Below, one piece after another: positions 1 to 12,904 of a stretch of DNA of 64,000 nucleotides. Source of the stretch: Punctularia strigosozonata HHB-11173 SS5 (Eukaryota; Basidiomycota; Agaricomycetes; Corticiales; Punctulariaceae); contig NW_006767440.1 in assembly GCF_000264995.1 (NCBI RefSeq), positions 271,844 through 335,843 on the forward strand, written 5' to 3'. The notes under the pieces were generated by a model. It was not told where the DNA came from, did not search any database, and saw only the letters and a program-made list of their open reading frames with translations. How positions within the stretch are numbered: position 1 is the stretch's first letter; each line of letters opens with the position of its first letter. The position numbers and the translations under genes are program-made.

Positions 1-1401
1 TCCGTACGCGACCATCACTCCTATCTTTCGCCCCTGCTGATCCCTCGTCCCTCGTCCCTGGCCGTATCGAGCCCATCGCCCGCGCATGCGGTTGTCGTCG
101 AGATCGAGCGGCCGGTAACCGCGGGTCGTGATGAATCGAGGCCGCCGATTTGCCAGATGCGAAGTCGTCGTCGTGGGCCAGAGCAGAGCCGCCGATAACA
201 TGCTGGTGCCGACTGAGCCCTGTTCTCGTGCGCGATGTCGTTGCGGCTATGCGGACCGTCGGCGGCCGGGTGCTGGAGGATATTCCGTGTGTGCCATGCC
301 GAGCCGGGGGAGGGTGAGGTCGTCGAGGCGAGAGCGAGAGGCCACCGCACTGCCACCGGGCGTTGAGTAGCGCAATCAGGTGCGTGTCCGGACGCACGCG
401 AAGTCAGAGCGCCACAACGTCCCCTAAGGTCTGCACTGCCACAAACAAGTAGGCCGCACTTCATTATTGCGCGCCCGTCGCCTCCCCGCCTCCACCACGC
501 GTCGCACTTCGTTATTGCGCACCCGTCGCCTCCTGGCCTCCACCGTACCACCTGCCCTCAACGTCAAGGCACGGCCGGTGCACGCAGAATCCCCTCTTCA
601 CCAGCCCGGCTTGGGCTCAGTCATCAAGCAATTGTGGTCCCGGCTCAATCACAACAGTCTCAGACGACTGGCGGCCAGCACCACCACCCCGACAATGTTC
701 TGCACATTTCCGTGGATATTCGACCGCTTACGTAGCGTGCGCGCATTGGCGCACCCTCAGGCCCAGCATACGCAAGCCAATCGAAGGACAAGGATTGGAT
801 GGATACGGGCGGGCTGGAGGATATAAAAGGCCCAACGTACGTAGTCTCGGGGGGCAAGGGGAAAATCAGTAACATTTGTTATTGCTCCGTCTTAGCCACT
901 AGTCTCAGTGTATATCCGTCCCGCGCACAACTCAGTATCTCCCTCGGTTCCATCCTGAACTCGCCTGCCATTCTTATACCATACCTATATAACATCCCAT
1001 TTACCTACTACTTTGGCAGCCTCTGACTTCGCCTCGGTCCTCGCACACATCTTTCCTTGGACAGGCCTAGCCCTGAGTCCGCACTACAGGTACCATCACA
1101 AAAAACACCCTCGTCTGTGCTCTCGCTTAGTCTCGCTTATCTTAGCCAGCTGGTCTCGCAATTCGAGCAGATTCGAGGACATATACACCGTTTTCACCGG
1201 GATCCATGTATCGCAGGACTGATTGAACGAGCAAAGAACTGTGAACATTACAATTGGGAGTCGGACCTGGCGCGCAACTACGGGTGCACGCTATACCCCC
1301 ACGTGAAAGTACTATATGTGACCGGCCTGTGACTGACGATTCGACGGGGTTGACGAAGTGAAGGTGTCATATAGTATATAGTACACCACTTTTCACCGGG
1401 A
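1..1401. other. Unassigned region with a TATA box upstream of the Sae2/CtIP gene
   Basis: No recognisable gene. The first 460 bases are GC-rich with overlapping short open frames and no family resemblance. A good TATA box (TATAAAA, 822-828) is followed by a pyrimidine-rich tract (about 890-1010), as in a fungal promoter and leader. An open frame from 1057 to 1332 on the plus strand lies in the same reading frame as the downstream Sae2-like gene. It could hold an upstream exon, but I found no convincing splice pair. A solo LTR running from about 696 to 1010 is a weaker alternative: it starts TG, has an internal TATA box, but lacks a clear CA end and no second copy is in the window. Confidence 0.35.
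455..550. repeat. Imperfect 48-bp tandem duplication
   Basis: Two adjacent copies of a 48-base unit, 455-502 and 503-550, each beginning CGCACTTC and sharing TTATTGCGC and CCCGTCGCCTCC. They differ at only a few positions, so the duplication is fairly recent. No function is apparent. Confidence 0.8.
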
Positions 1402-2832
1402 ATGAAGCTCCAATGTCGCTCTTTGAAAGATCACGTGCCGCATCAGGCGCATGGCCCACCAGTGGATCGGACACCTTTGTCTTTGCTGCAAATCAAGAAC
1501 GACATGGCACAATCGTCATACAATCCACTTCTCTCAGATGTTGGCCTTGCTGCTGAATTATCTCAGCTGCAGCAACGCTACGATGCACTTCTTGCCACCA
1601 AAGAACGTGCTGCGGAGCGCTATCGGAACGACTACAAGAAGTGGAGACGATTCAAGGAGTATCTATTCCAGGAAGACCGGGAGGTTGCACAGGAGGTTCA
1701 GGAGAATCCTGCAGGACGCAAAATGATTCAAATGGCTAGCATCCTCAGAAAGCGAAAACGCTTCACGGACCTTGGTTTGGATACCATACTCGATCAGTCA
1801 GAGGCAGCATTGTCGACCTCGAACGCCGATGAAGAAGCCCTCGATGGACTATCAGGCTCAGGGACACATGGACAACTTGCAGGTGATGTGATCTTTCTTG
1901 CGGGCCTGCACTTGTCTATTCATACGTGGGGTTCACAGATAGCCGGTTACGGCCGTCCGATGAACACTCATCTCCCTCGACACTCCAAACTAGGAACAGT
2001 TCCATTTTGCACCAAGATGAACTTCGGAGCCAGTATTCTAGTGATGGCATGAATAACGCGGGTGCTTCACACAGGACGCATTATTCAACTCTGACGGCCT
2101 TGGAGAACGACCAGACGATTCATTCGCTAGACGCTCTTCCAGTCACAAGTACAACTGCAAGGTCACGTTTGGTTAGCGTTGACAGGACTCGGTATGGAGC
2201 TGTCTATGAGACTGGACAGATTAATCACCGTTTCTTAGAGGAGATGAACACGGCATCAGAACCCAATTTATGATCGATCCTGACCAGAACGAGGGCCTCG
2301 ACTTTCAATTCCATGGTGTCGTCAGAAATTATAGGGATAGGAAGCGGTTACCTGGCGATGATTGTGAATGTTGTCGAGATGTACACCAGATCTTCGCATC
2401 CAACGAATTCGTCGCTGACTCATGGGCAGTATTACGAGGCGGTGGGTGCGCAACCTGAACGTCAACGACAACCGTTATGGCGATCTCCTACCGGCTCACC
2501 TCACAAGCAATGCAAACGTCCTCGCAAGGCTAGCTTCTCAGGGAGCGAGGGTGCACCGGAGAGTGATGAACGGGTGGCCATGCAATTGCATCGTAACGAG
2601 GTTTCACGTCATCGGCAACAATGGGCTGGCCCTAGCACGCCTCCTGGCTACTGGGACATTGGTTTCCCCGATACTCAACAAGCGGCGGAAATCAATAGGC
2701 GCGCGCACCGTATGATTGAACGCAAAGGGGAGAATATACGGCACGAAGCCAAGTGAGTGATCAGCCATGCGGCCTAGGCTATCTAATTTATTGCGCAGCC
2801 GGCCAAATGGCAAATACAAGCGCGTAGAGTGA
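1402..2832 (+). CDS. sae2: Sae2/Ctp1/CtIP-family DNA-end resection factor
   Basis: Activates the Mre11-Rad50 nuclease to start resection of DNA double-strand breaks. Five exons are inferred: 1402-1882, 1939-2191, 2239-2380, 2430-2752 and 2799-2832, with introns of 46-56 nt, giving about 410 residues. An N-terminal helical segment (ERYRNDYKKWRRFKEYLF) is typical of fungal Ctp1. The C-terminal family signature is complete but split by introns: RKRLPGDDCECCRD then YYEAVG, RHR, TPPGYWDIGFPDTQ, and a basic end NGKYKRVE. The last intron (GTGAGT...CTAAT...GCGCAG) hides a terminal exon that restores the expected KYR-like tail; reading through it stops at 2756 instead. The start is uncertain because an upstream exon may exist. 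The family call is firm because four separated motifs occur in the right order. Confidence 0.85.
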
Positions 2833-3229
2833 TATCGCGCTCCCCGGGGGGACATTTGTTGCATATATATTGTGAGCTTGAACGGGAAGCACGTGTATAC
2901 TGTTCAAGGCTGGTCTACGTATCGCGCTCAGGTGTAAATGCCCCGTATCGTATGGAATGGGTTGGAATAGGACGAATATATCTTCCTGTAAGCAACTGCT
3001 GCGCAATTCGCCGAGGGTGATAATGGCCAGAAAGCTGAGACCAGAGATAGCCTATAACGCGATGGGCATGGTTAGTTGTGCGTTGGCTGTGCATAGATCT
3101 ACGAACCGTACTGATGGAATATGGTTGAATATGACGTGGGCTTGCTCTGTGATGACAATAGTCAATAAGGGGTTGTAGAGGGACCGGCGATTCACCTTTA
3201 AAATATAAGCGGCATACAGGGAGCGTGAA
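2833..3229. other. Convergent intergenic region
   Basis: Lies between the ends of the Sae2-like gene and GPI1. Only short frames without coding character are present. It presumably carries both 3' untranslated regions; I see no RNA gene or repeat. Confidence 0.5.
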
Positions 3230-5272
3230 TCATGCGCAACTCGGATCTCGATCGCACCTGAGAAGAATGTCTTTAGATCTAAACATTGTAGGAATCACAT
3301 GTTCACGCATACCAGGAAGTCTCCAGGGGTCTTTCAGCCTCAGCATCAGGGCAAAGAGGGGGAAATGATTCATTGCGGCCAGAAAAGTATCATTGATGGC
3401 GTGAAGAAATATGACCAAGAGGCGAGCCTGCCAAAGTGTAAGTTTATATTTTAATGAGAGAAAGACTGGGCCGACCGCCATGAACACCGCATAATACGCC
3501 AATACCGTAGGAAATAAAAATGCCAGCAGCGTGAATAGCATCGTTCCCAGCAGAAGCTGATCGACTTCGTAAACCCAGGAGTCCACACGATTCCGCAGGA
3601 CATTGAAGCGTTTCCCTATGACATGGAACCATAAAAACTGTCCGTGAAGTACCTCGGTTCATGACCCACCGCGGAACAGATTCCAGAGAGATACGGCTGT
3701 CCGTACTTGAGCGTGAAATATGGTCGTGGCAAGGGCATAACAAATGTAGATATGAAGAGTCAAGATGTCCAAGAGGTCTGAAAACAATGATAAAATCATA
3801 GTCAAGCCACAGAATCCGGCCGATCCAATTAGGTATGTTGCTGCGGGCATTAATGGTGTGACCTGGATCATCAGGCCTGGAGTCCCATATGCAAGCTTCA
3901 GAACTGAGCAAGTCAAAACGTAAATGCTGCTCACGAGACCACGACTTGATGATCCGAATGAACAGCATACAACAAAATCGGCTGAGCGGACCATTGAGCT
4001 TCAAACCGGCCGGCCATTGATCAAGCCACAACAAAGCTTGCGGGAACGGGCTGAGCAAGACGTCCTACTCTGAATGTCAATGTCTTCTACTGGAAGGAGG
4101 TTCTCCGTCGTACAGTGAAGACGGTCGCTAGCATCTTCGCCAGTGCTTGATGATTATCACGAAGAAATACTCCGAACGCAAGACCCACGATCACGTCGTT
4201 CAGGATAAGCCATACGGAATTGTAGAACCTGAAGAAGACGAAAAGGTGAACAATCAAGCAACGTGTGCATGGGGGCAGTCTCACGCGATGTACTCCGAGG
4301 TAGACCGACTTAGATGACTGTCTCCCTGAACAACGGCGACCAACTGGCGAGACAATGCCGTGAATTGTTCGGCACGTGAATCAATTTGCCGAACTGGATG
4401 ATGTTGGAATATATACGGTTTCGATAGAAGTAGATGACCGACTGGTGGACGAAGCATCTCTGAGTAGTGGGCCTGATGCTCCGCTAAGAATTGGTGTTCG
4501 GCAGGCCTTGTTGATCAGGCTTGTAATCCCAGTGATATAGTTACCGATGAAGGAAGCCGTGAAAGACTTGCGAGCCTTGCTCGTGTCAGGATCCAGACCC
4601 GGCGCTCCTGGAGATGATGAAGCCCGGTTTCGTAATAGTTCATCCAAATGAGCTGCGGCATTAAGCTAACACCTCTTTGTTCAGATCTCGTCGACGTTAA
4701 AGGTAGTGACGTACACGATCCAATACCGACGGGCTCAGAAACAAGCGCGGATTTCCCGAAGAATTAGTCGTGAAACGGCGCGAGAACTGCGGATTGGATG
4801 TCGACACTGAGGCGGCACTCGTCCGATATTTGTCCAGATGCAATGACGAGAGAGAATAGTAGCGCATAGACCTCTGACTAGGTCGTTGGTAGTATATTAT
4901 TCTGAGCACACGTCAGGTTTGGCTCGCGTATGCAAGGTTCCCGCTTGGGATGGCAGTACGAACTCTTGACCACAGTCAATGTTCGCGTCAAAGAAGCTGA
5001 TGGACGGTGCTGAGGTTCCGGTGATGGTTTGGATGCAGAAACCAAGAGCAGTAGGTGGGTCGTCGTGCAATAGGTCCTTTACTTCGGGTGCGTCGAGTAA
5101 TTCTTCGACACGGGACAGCTGAGTTATACGTATCTTCGTTAGCGGGACACAGATATGTCGTTTCAGTAGAGCAGCTCACTTCCATGTTTTCAATAACACC
5201 AGCGATGACGGCAGGCGCCTTCCAGCCATAGCAAATACCTTGAAGGTGAACGTCCCGAGGAAAGAAGATCAT
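3230..5272 (-). CDS. GPI1: GPI-GlcNAc transferase subunit Gpi1 / PIG-Q
   Basis: Membrane subunit of the ER complex that makes GlcNAc-phosphatidylinositol, the first step of GPI-anchor synthesis. Conserved blocks occur in order: an N-terminal IFFPRD...YGWK segment at the start (5272), IIYYQRPSQRSMRYYSL, RFYNSVWLILNDVIVGLAFG (about 4200), WPAGLKLN, DLLDILTLHIYICYALA, and SLWNLFRG joined across an intron (about 3620-3640) to KRFNVLRNRVDSWVYEVDQL, then LLGT.LFTLLAFLFPTV and NHFPLFALMLRLKDPWRLPG. Several hydrophobic helices fit the polytopic family. At least six introns are needed; their exact borders in the middle third were not all fixed. It is transcribed divergently from the Rho gene with only 94 bp between start codons. 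Confidence 0.88.
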
Positions 5273-5366
5273 CGGCGTTTGCCTAGTTGAGACAGGGGCG
5301 TTTCCCCAGCTCTCCTTCAGCCACCGTCACTCCGTTCACCAACCACCTGCATCTCAGCCTGCTTTT
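5273..5366. promoter_or_regulatory. Shared 94-bp divergent promoter, GPI1 / Rho GTPase
   Basis: Only 94 bases separate the two inferred ATGs, so both transcription starts and both leaders must lie here or overlap the opposite gene. The plus side is pyrimidine-rich. No TATA box is visible. Confidence 0.5.
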
Positions 5367-6153
5367 ATGGATCCTTCCTCCTCGAAACCTGTTCGCAAGC
5401 CCGATATCAAGAAGAAACTTGTGGTCGTAGGCGATGGTGCGCCATTACCCTGGGTTTCGACTTCATGAATTGACGCATTCATCGCGCAGGTGGTTGTGGC
5501 AAGACGTGTTTGCTCATTGTATATGCCGAAAACCGTTTTCCTGAGGTGAGTATGCTGTATGTTGTCGGCAGTTTCACGAGAGGCTCATGTCAAGCACGTC
5601 GCCGTTTTCAAGGCGTATATTCCAACCGTGTTCGAGAACTATGTTACGCAAGTCCCCTTTGAAGGGAAGCTGGTGGAACTCGCATTATGGGACACAGCGG
5701 GCCAAGAAGAATATGACAGACTACGACCGCTCAGCTACCCAGAAAGTGACGTGATACTTATAGTATTCTCGATCGATTTCCCTGTCAGTCTAGGCAATGT
5801 ACAAGACAAGGTACGGCGTCCACGACTCCCCTGTCTCCCATCCCCTCACTTGCATACGCCAGTGGTATCCCGAAGTCGCGCATTTCTGTGAAGGCACGCC
5901 GCTTATCCTCGTTGGCACCAAGACCGATTTACGACGGGATGACCAAACAAGACGGATGCTGAGCGCACAGGGCCAAACGCCCGTCACGCCGGAACAAGGT
6001 GGTGCAGTTGCACGCGATATAGGAGCCAAGTACATCGAATGCTCAGCGAAAACTGGTGTCGGGGTGCAGGAGGTATTTGCCATGGCACTGAAGGAGAGTA
6101 TGAAGGGCAAATGGGGCAAGATGGTGCGGCAACGAAAATGCATGATATTATAA
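5367..6153 (+). CDS. Rho-family small GTPase, Rho1-like
   Basis: Membrane-anchored GTPase likely controlling cell-wall synthesis and actin polarity. Four exons: 5367-5436, 5490-5545, 5613-5810, 5863-6153. All G boxes are present: P-loop GDGGCGKT (split by intron 1), effector [35 protein letters not shown] and ECSAKTG. The effector loop and [22 protein letters not shown] are closest to Rho1, but the P-loop has GG where Rho1 normally has GA, and GTKTDLR where Rho1 usually has ALKTDLR. The C terminus RQRKCMIL is a CaaX box; the final Leu predicts geranylgeranylation. It could be a second Rho1 paralogue rather than the essential Rho1. Its 3' end lies 73 bp from that of PBN1. Confidence 0.93.
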
Positions 6154-6226
6154 CAGCTCCGTGCCAGTGATAGGCTTGACCATAGAGGACGGAAGAATTG
6201 TAGTATACCCGAGATATCGGTTTCTC

Positions 6227-6925
6227 CTAATCCGTCTTGCGTACCCTGCGACGATGGAGGCGGACGGCCGTCGAAGATGTTGCATACAGCACATGGATGA
6301 AACACGACAGAAGCACAATAGCTGTCGTAGCCTGGACTTGTGGCAAGTCGACAGGGTTTCCGAGAGGTGCTGTGATGATCCCGCTGTGGTCGGCTTGTCC
6401 GCTTGCCTGAGGTATTGGGAATAAGGCCGATGCAGAGCCACCTACAACAGAAACGATCTCGGATGGTAAATGTGGAGTAACAAAAGTTTCTAATGAACGT
6501 CAGAGAACAGAATGCGTAAAGTCAAGTACGGCCAACACACCATGTTCATGGTCCGGACACGCCCAAACAGGCACTGGTAGCGGTAATGGCACATTCATGT
6601 GCGTGACACGAGCAGATGGAACTCCATATCGGACATGCAGTGGGATTTCGAGCGCAGTTACTGAAGCGTATTCCGGGACTCGCAATAATAGCAAAGAACC
6701 GTTTGCCGCAACAAAGGACGGCAGCTCGAGATCCGTGGCGCCCCGGATTTGCGCGGCATAGGATCCACCTCTGAGCGCCAGTTCATATTTGTCCGCGATG
6801 ACATCGGGGGGAAGCTCATAGGCCACGATCAATTCGCATCGAGTTGTAGGAGGCGCAGCGGATATCCGAGTAGTCAGAATGAAGTGAAAGCCCTTATGGG
6901 GATGGATGAAAGAAGTGAAAGACAT
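6227..6925 (-). CDS. PBN1: GPI mannosyltransferase I stabilising subunit Pbn1 / PIG-X
   Basis: ER membrane partner of the first GPI mannosyltransferase (Gpi14/PIG-M). Two exons: 6925-6541 and 6489-6227, joined by a 51-nt intron (GTGTGT...CATTAG). The PIG-X luminal core is clear: GFHFILTTRIS, CELIVAYELPPDVIADKYEL, LEIPLHVRYGVPSA, and VPVWACPDHE. Exon 2, read in the spliced frame, ends in a single transmembrane helix (TTAIVLLSCFIHVLYA) followed by a short basic cytosolic tail, as expected for this type I protein. Total is about 215 residues, normal for fungal members. The ATG at 6925 begins just before the first conserved block. It acts in the same pathway as GPI1 about 1 kb away. Confidence 0.85.
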
Positions 6926-6984
6926 GTCGCGACTCGCAGAGGATGCGGTGCCTCACTTGCCCGTCCACACTCCAGACTTGTAGC

Positions 6985-9351
<2,367 letters not shown>

Positions 9352-9516
9352 AAGGTTAATTCCATACATGATCATGCCATACATTATCGAATGTCTTCCT
9401 GCAAAGGGGCAATTGCAGCTGCCAAAATGTACTACATAGAATACAACTATATCTCATGCGTAATTGATGGCTGTTCGGTTTTAAATACTATCACTCGTTC
9501 TGCTTTCCGAGACCGC

Positions 9517-10258
9517 TCAAATCGCGGGTACCATTCCTTCAGGTGAAGGTATTAGATCTCCGAGTTGAAGATCATGATTGGGTTGGACGAACTCGACAGC
9601 AACCCCCAAGAAGTCTATCGCATCTATCCGAGTTTGCTCTTGGTCACCTTGGTTAGAGACAACAAAGATCTGTTGAGTACACCAAGGCCGAAGAAAAGTG
9701 TACGATCAGAAGATCAAATTGTGGAACGTTAACGGCGTTACGAATGCTCTGACCTGTAAGCTGGTAACTGACTGAAAACGCACAAAGCGCAGTGGGATAG
9801 GGACACCATTCGAAACTTGTTCCTCCGTTAACTCTAGAATCTGAGCAACTTCAGGCTCTTCCGCATCCTCAACGTCCTCGAACGTCACGTCAGCTTTATT
9901 GACGAGGAGCTTGATCTTCTTCGGTCCTTGCGGCGCGGTCTGGCATCGGAGGACCAGGAATTTGACTTTGACCGTTTGATGGAACTAAGGCGCACGATGA
10001 AGCTGACGGGCTCATCTATAGAGATGATAGACAACGAACAGGCACGCTCAGAAGTAATTGCTCATCGGCGTCGGAAAGTAGGTAGGAACCAGATGTGTTC
10101 CTCTTCTTCTCGGACAAAATGGAGATGGCGGTATGGCCCTTTGCCTCGTTCAAACAGACAAGTTGTGAGGTGTCCAAGTGTTGCAGGAGGGATGCCTACA
10201 GACTTACAATCCGTCACGGTGCCAGTGAACGACACTGTGAACTTACATCGGTAGACAT
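9517..10258 (-). CDS. PITH-domain protein (TXNL1 C-terminal-like)
   Basis: About 190 residues that are almost entirely one PITH domain. In TXNL1 this domain docks on the 26S proteasome; here there is no thioredoxin domain. The start at 10258 encodes MSTD, then an intron, then ASLLQHLDTSQLVCLNEA. Further exons give YLLSDADEQLLLSVP, FHQTVKVKFLVLRC, GPKKIKLLVNK, TFEDVEDAEEPEVAQILEL, PIPLRFVRFQSVTSLQ, and after an 84-nt intron (9670-9753) IFVVSNQGDQEQTRIDAIDF. Every junction keeps frame and the order matches the family. The tail LIPSPEGMVPAI is unremarkable. Its cellular role is not known from the sequence. It lies tail-to-tail with the PFK-2 gene, 165 bp apart. Confidence 0.88.
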
Positions 10259-10414
10259 GATCGTGGATATGAAGAGGGATTCGTAGCTCACGTGAACTAA
10301 TTCCGTGCCTTATTGCATGCGGGGACGAGTAATCAAGATCGCCCAACAAGTTAGTTACAATTGATCAAAACTCCAAAGATGATAGGCAACGCATGGAACC
10401 ATGAACTATCCATG

Positions 10415-12712
10415 TCACATAATAACACATTCGTCCTTTGCATCCTGCCGCGTGGGGCGGTTCTGGGCGCGTCTGGCACCACCACGTTTCATCTCCGTCA
10501 ATCTAGCCATTGCACGTTTGTTGCCTTGAGCTACGGCAAGACAGCGTTAGTTCCAGAAGCAGGAAAGACGAAGATGCACTCCTACCTGCAGCACGCATGT
10601 ACCAGCGCTTGGCGAATTCGATGTCTTGTTTGATGCCGATACCTTGTTCGGCATAGTACCCTACGGCGTATTCCGCCTTTGCCAAGCCTTTGTTCGCCGC
10701 TCGTCGAGCCCAGAGATACGCTTCAGAGTCGCTCTGCTTCAAGATGCCCTCGACTCCCGTCAAATACCACCCGCTTAGTGCCAGCTCTGCCTCGGCGTTG
10801 CCCTTCTCCGCCGCCTTAGTGTACCATGCGATTGATCTTCGAGGATCCACGGGACAAGTCAGAGTGCCATATTCGTAGCACTGTCCCAGCTTGTACTGCG
10901 ACTGGGTATAACCCAACTGCCCCGCCTGCGTCAGCAACTTCTTGGCGTAGTAGGGATCATGGGGGACGAGGCCGGAATTCGGCATCTCGTGCAGCAAGGC
11001 GAGCTCATGCAACGCGTGCGGGTTCTCTTCGTCGGCCTGTTCTGCGGCTCTCCTTAGCCATCCTATCGCCTCCCGAGGATTCTTTTGTTCTCCAAGAGAT
11101 CCGTTGAGCAGTATCATTCCTAGCTTGTACATTGCAGCCGTATCGCCCAGCGATGCTGCTTTACGGTAGAACGCGATAGCGCGCGGCGGCTCTCGTCTAG
11201 TACCCGCACCGATTTCATTGCAGACCGCCACTCGATAACAGGAGGCCGGGTGATTCTGCTTGGCAGCCTGCAGGTACAGATGGTACGCTTTTTCGTGGTC
11301 GACTTGCAAACCGAGCATCCCGGTGCCGTAACAGTTGGCTAGGAAGAACTGAGCCTCGTCGTAAGGCTGCCCTTGCGTGGCCAAACGACGCATGACCTTC
11401 AATGCCTCTTGGATCAGCAGGTCGCGGTATTTCTTGACTGCTCGCTGATCCTTCGCATCAGCCCCAATGTGCTTGGCAGCATCGATCAGGTATTTGGCGT
11501 ACGCAAAATGCGCCTCGGGATCGGGATCAGCTTTTATGCGTTGACGGTACTGGTCGATGTACTCTTTGGTGTACGGAGGAGCGCTGAGATCAATCGCTTT
11601 CGACTTCTGCGTGCGCAGATTGAAAGAAGCAGTAGTCCCCGAACGCTGGAGGGGAGGTCTCGAGGCAATTTCTTCTTCCATGTAGGGGTCTGGCGGAGGG
11701 CCAGGCTGGCCAACGGGAGGCCCATAGTACTGTCCCCCGTTCACGGAGGGAGCGGAGTGGGCGGATGTCATGGAGTACACACTCGATGCATAGGAAGTGC
11801 TGCGAGCAGAGGGTGCGTAACTGGGCCCTGGGCTACCATTGTACTGGTAGCCAGGTGGCGGAGGGGGAGGAACGCCCAGAACACTGGAAGCAGCTGCAGC
11901 TACGGGATCATAAACCTCGGCATAGGGCTGATAACCAGAAGCTTGCCCTTGCCAACCCTGTTGAGGATAGCCGTTGTATTGTTGTTGCATAGGATAGGGA
12001 GGTTGGGAGTGCTGAGAGTAAGCGCTTGAGCGATCCCCTTCATAGGATGAGGGATCAGGGGAATCGTAAGCCAGCCCGTCTTGATCGCCCGCGGTATGGT
12101 ACGAGTACAACGACGCGACGTCTTGTTGTGGGGAAGCATGATTACGGGGCGGCCTGTTCTGACTCGGAGAGGATGGCAGTGAGTTATCCGGGAGCGACGT
12201 TTGGCGTGTCGGAGGCTGGACGGAATGGACAGACATGGAGGTGCCGGCTCGAGGAACGGGATCAGAGCCGTATGACGCGACGCTAGGCGTCCTCGCCGGA
12301 GGATCACTGAGATGCATCGCGCCAAACTGATCGAGCACGGCGGTAGGGTCATACTGAGGAGGCAGTGATGGGACTGCTTCCACTTGCTCCTCGCTCTGAG
12401 GCCGTTGCGAAGGAAGGGCCGGGGTGGATCGATTGGGCATTCGCATTATACTGTTACCTGGGCGCGGAACGGGACTTATGAGTGCCATGTATGGTTGAAT
12501 AGAAGAGCCTTACCAGACTGAGGATGTGGGTTCCACTGGGAGCCATCGGTTGATTCGTAGGCATGGCCGTCGGGGATGGCATTAAGGGCGGGAGACCAGC
12601 CGCCGGATGCGTCGGCTGCGAAACCGTGACGGCGCGAGCTCCGACTCTGCGCCGGTGATTGAAGCCGATCGTCGGCCGGGGGCAAAGTGTCGGTAGCTGC
12701 AACGCTGGACAT
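10415..12712 (-). CDS. SKT5: Chitin synthase III activator Skt5/Chs4, Sel1-repeat protein
   Basis: Prenylated adaptor that activates and localises a chitin synthase. Exons are 12712-12514, 12457-10586 and 10530-10415. A Ser/Pro/Gln/Tyr-rich disordered N-terminal half is followed by KAIDLSAPPYTKEYIDQY, then a run of Sel1-like repeats (for example AQFFLANCYGTGMLGLQ, YKLGMILLNGSLGEQKNPRE, YKLGQCYEYGTLTCPVDPRR, YAVGYYAEQGIGIKQDIEFA). Splicing the 55-nt intron 10531-10585 replaces a nonsense tail with QGNKRAMARLTEMKR and a terminal CVIM, a farnesylation CaaX box as in yeast Skt5. Alternative starts exist (for example 12766); 12712 (MSSVAATD) is chosen as the simpler leader. Confidence 0.92.
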
Positions 12713-12904
12713 GGTGGAGGGTGCAAGAGCGTTTGGTCTCGATGGACGCCGCACGCGCGACAGCACGGGTAGCGGGGCGGGAGCGGATCATCGATCAATA
12801 CATACAAGCAATAAGTCACAACTACGTGAACCACTGAAGTACTGGCTCCTCGCGACCATCTTTGACTATGGAAACATAGAATACGCGCAACCCGAGTGTT
12901 GGCA

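Noticed and set aside
696-1010. Possible solo LTR around a TATA box
   Set aside because: No CA terminus, no target-site duplication seen and no second copy in the window; a normal promoter explains it as well.
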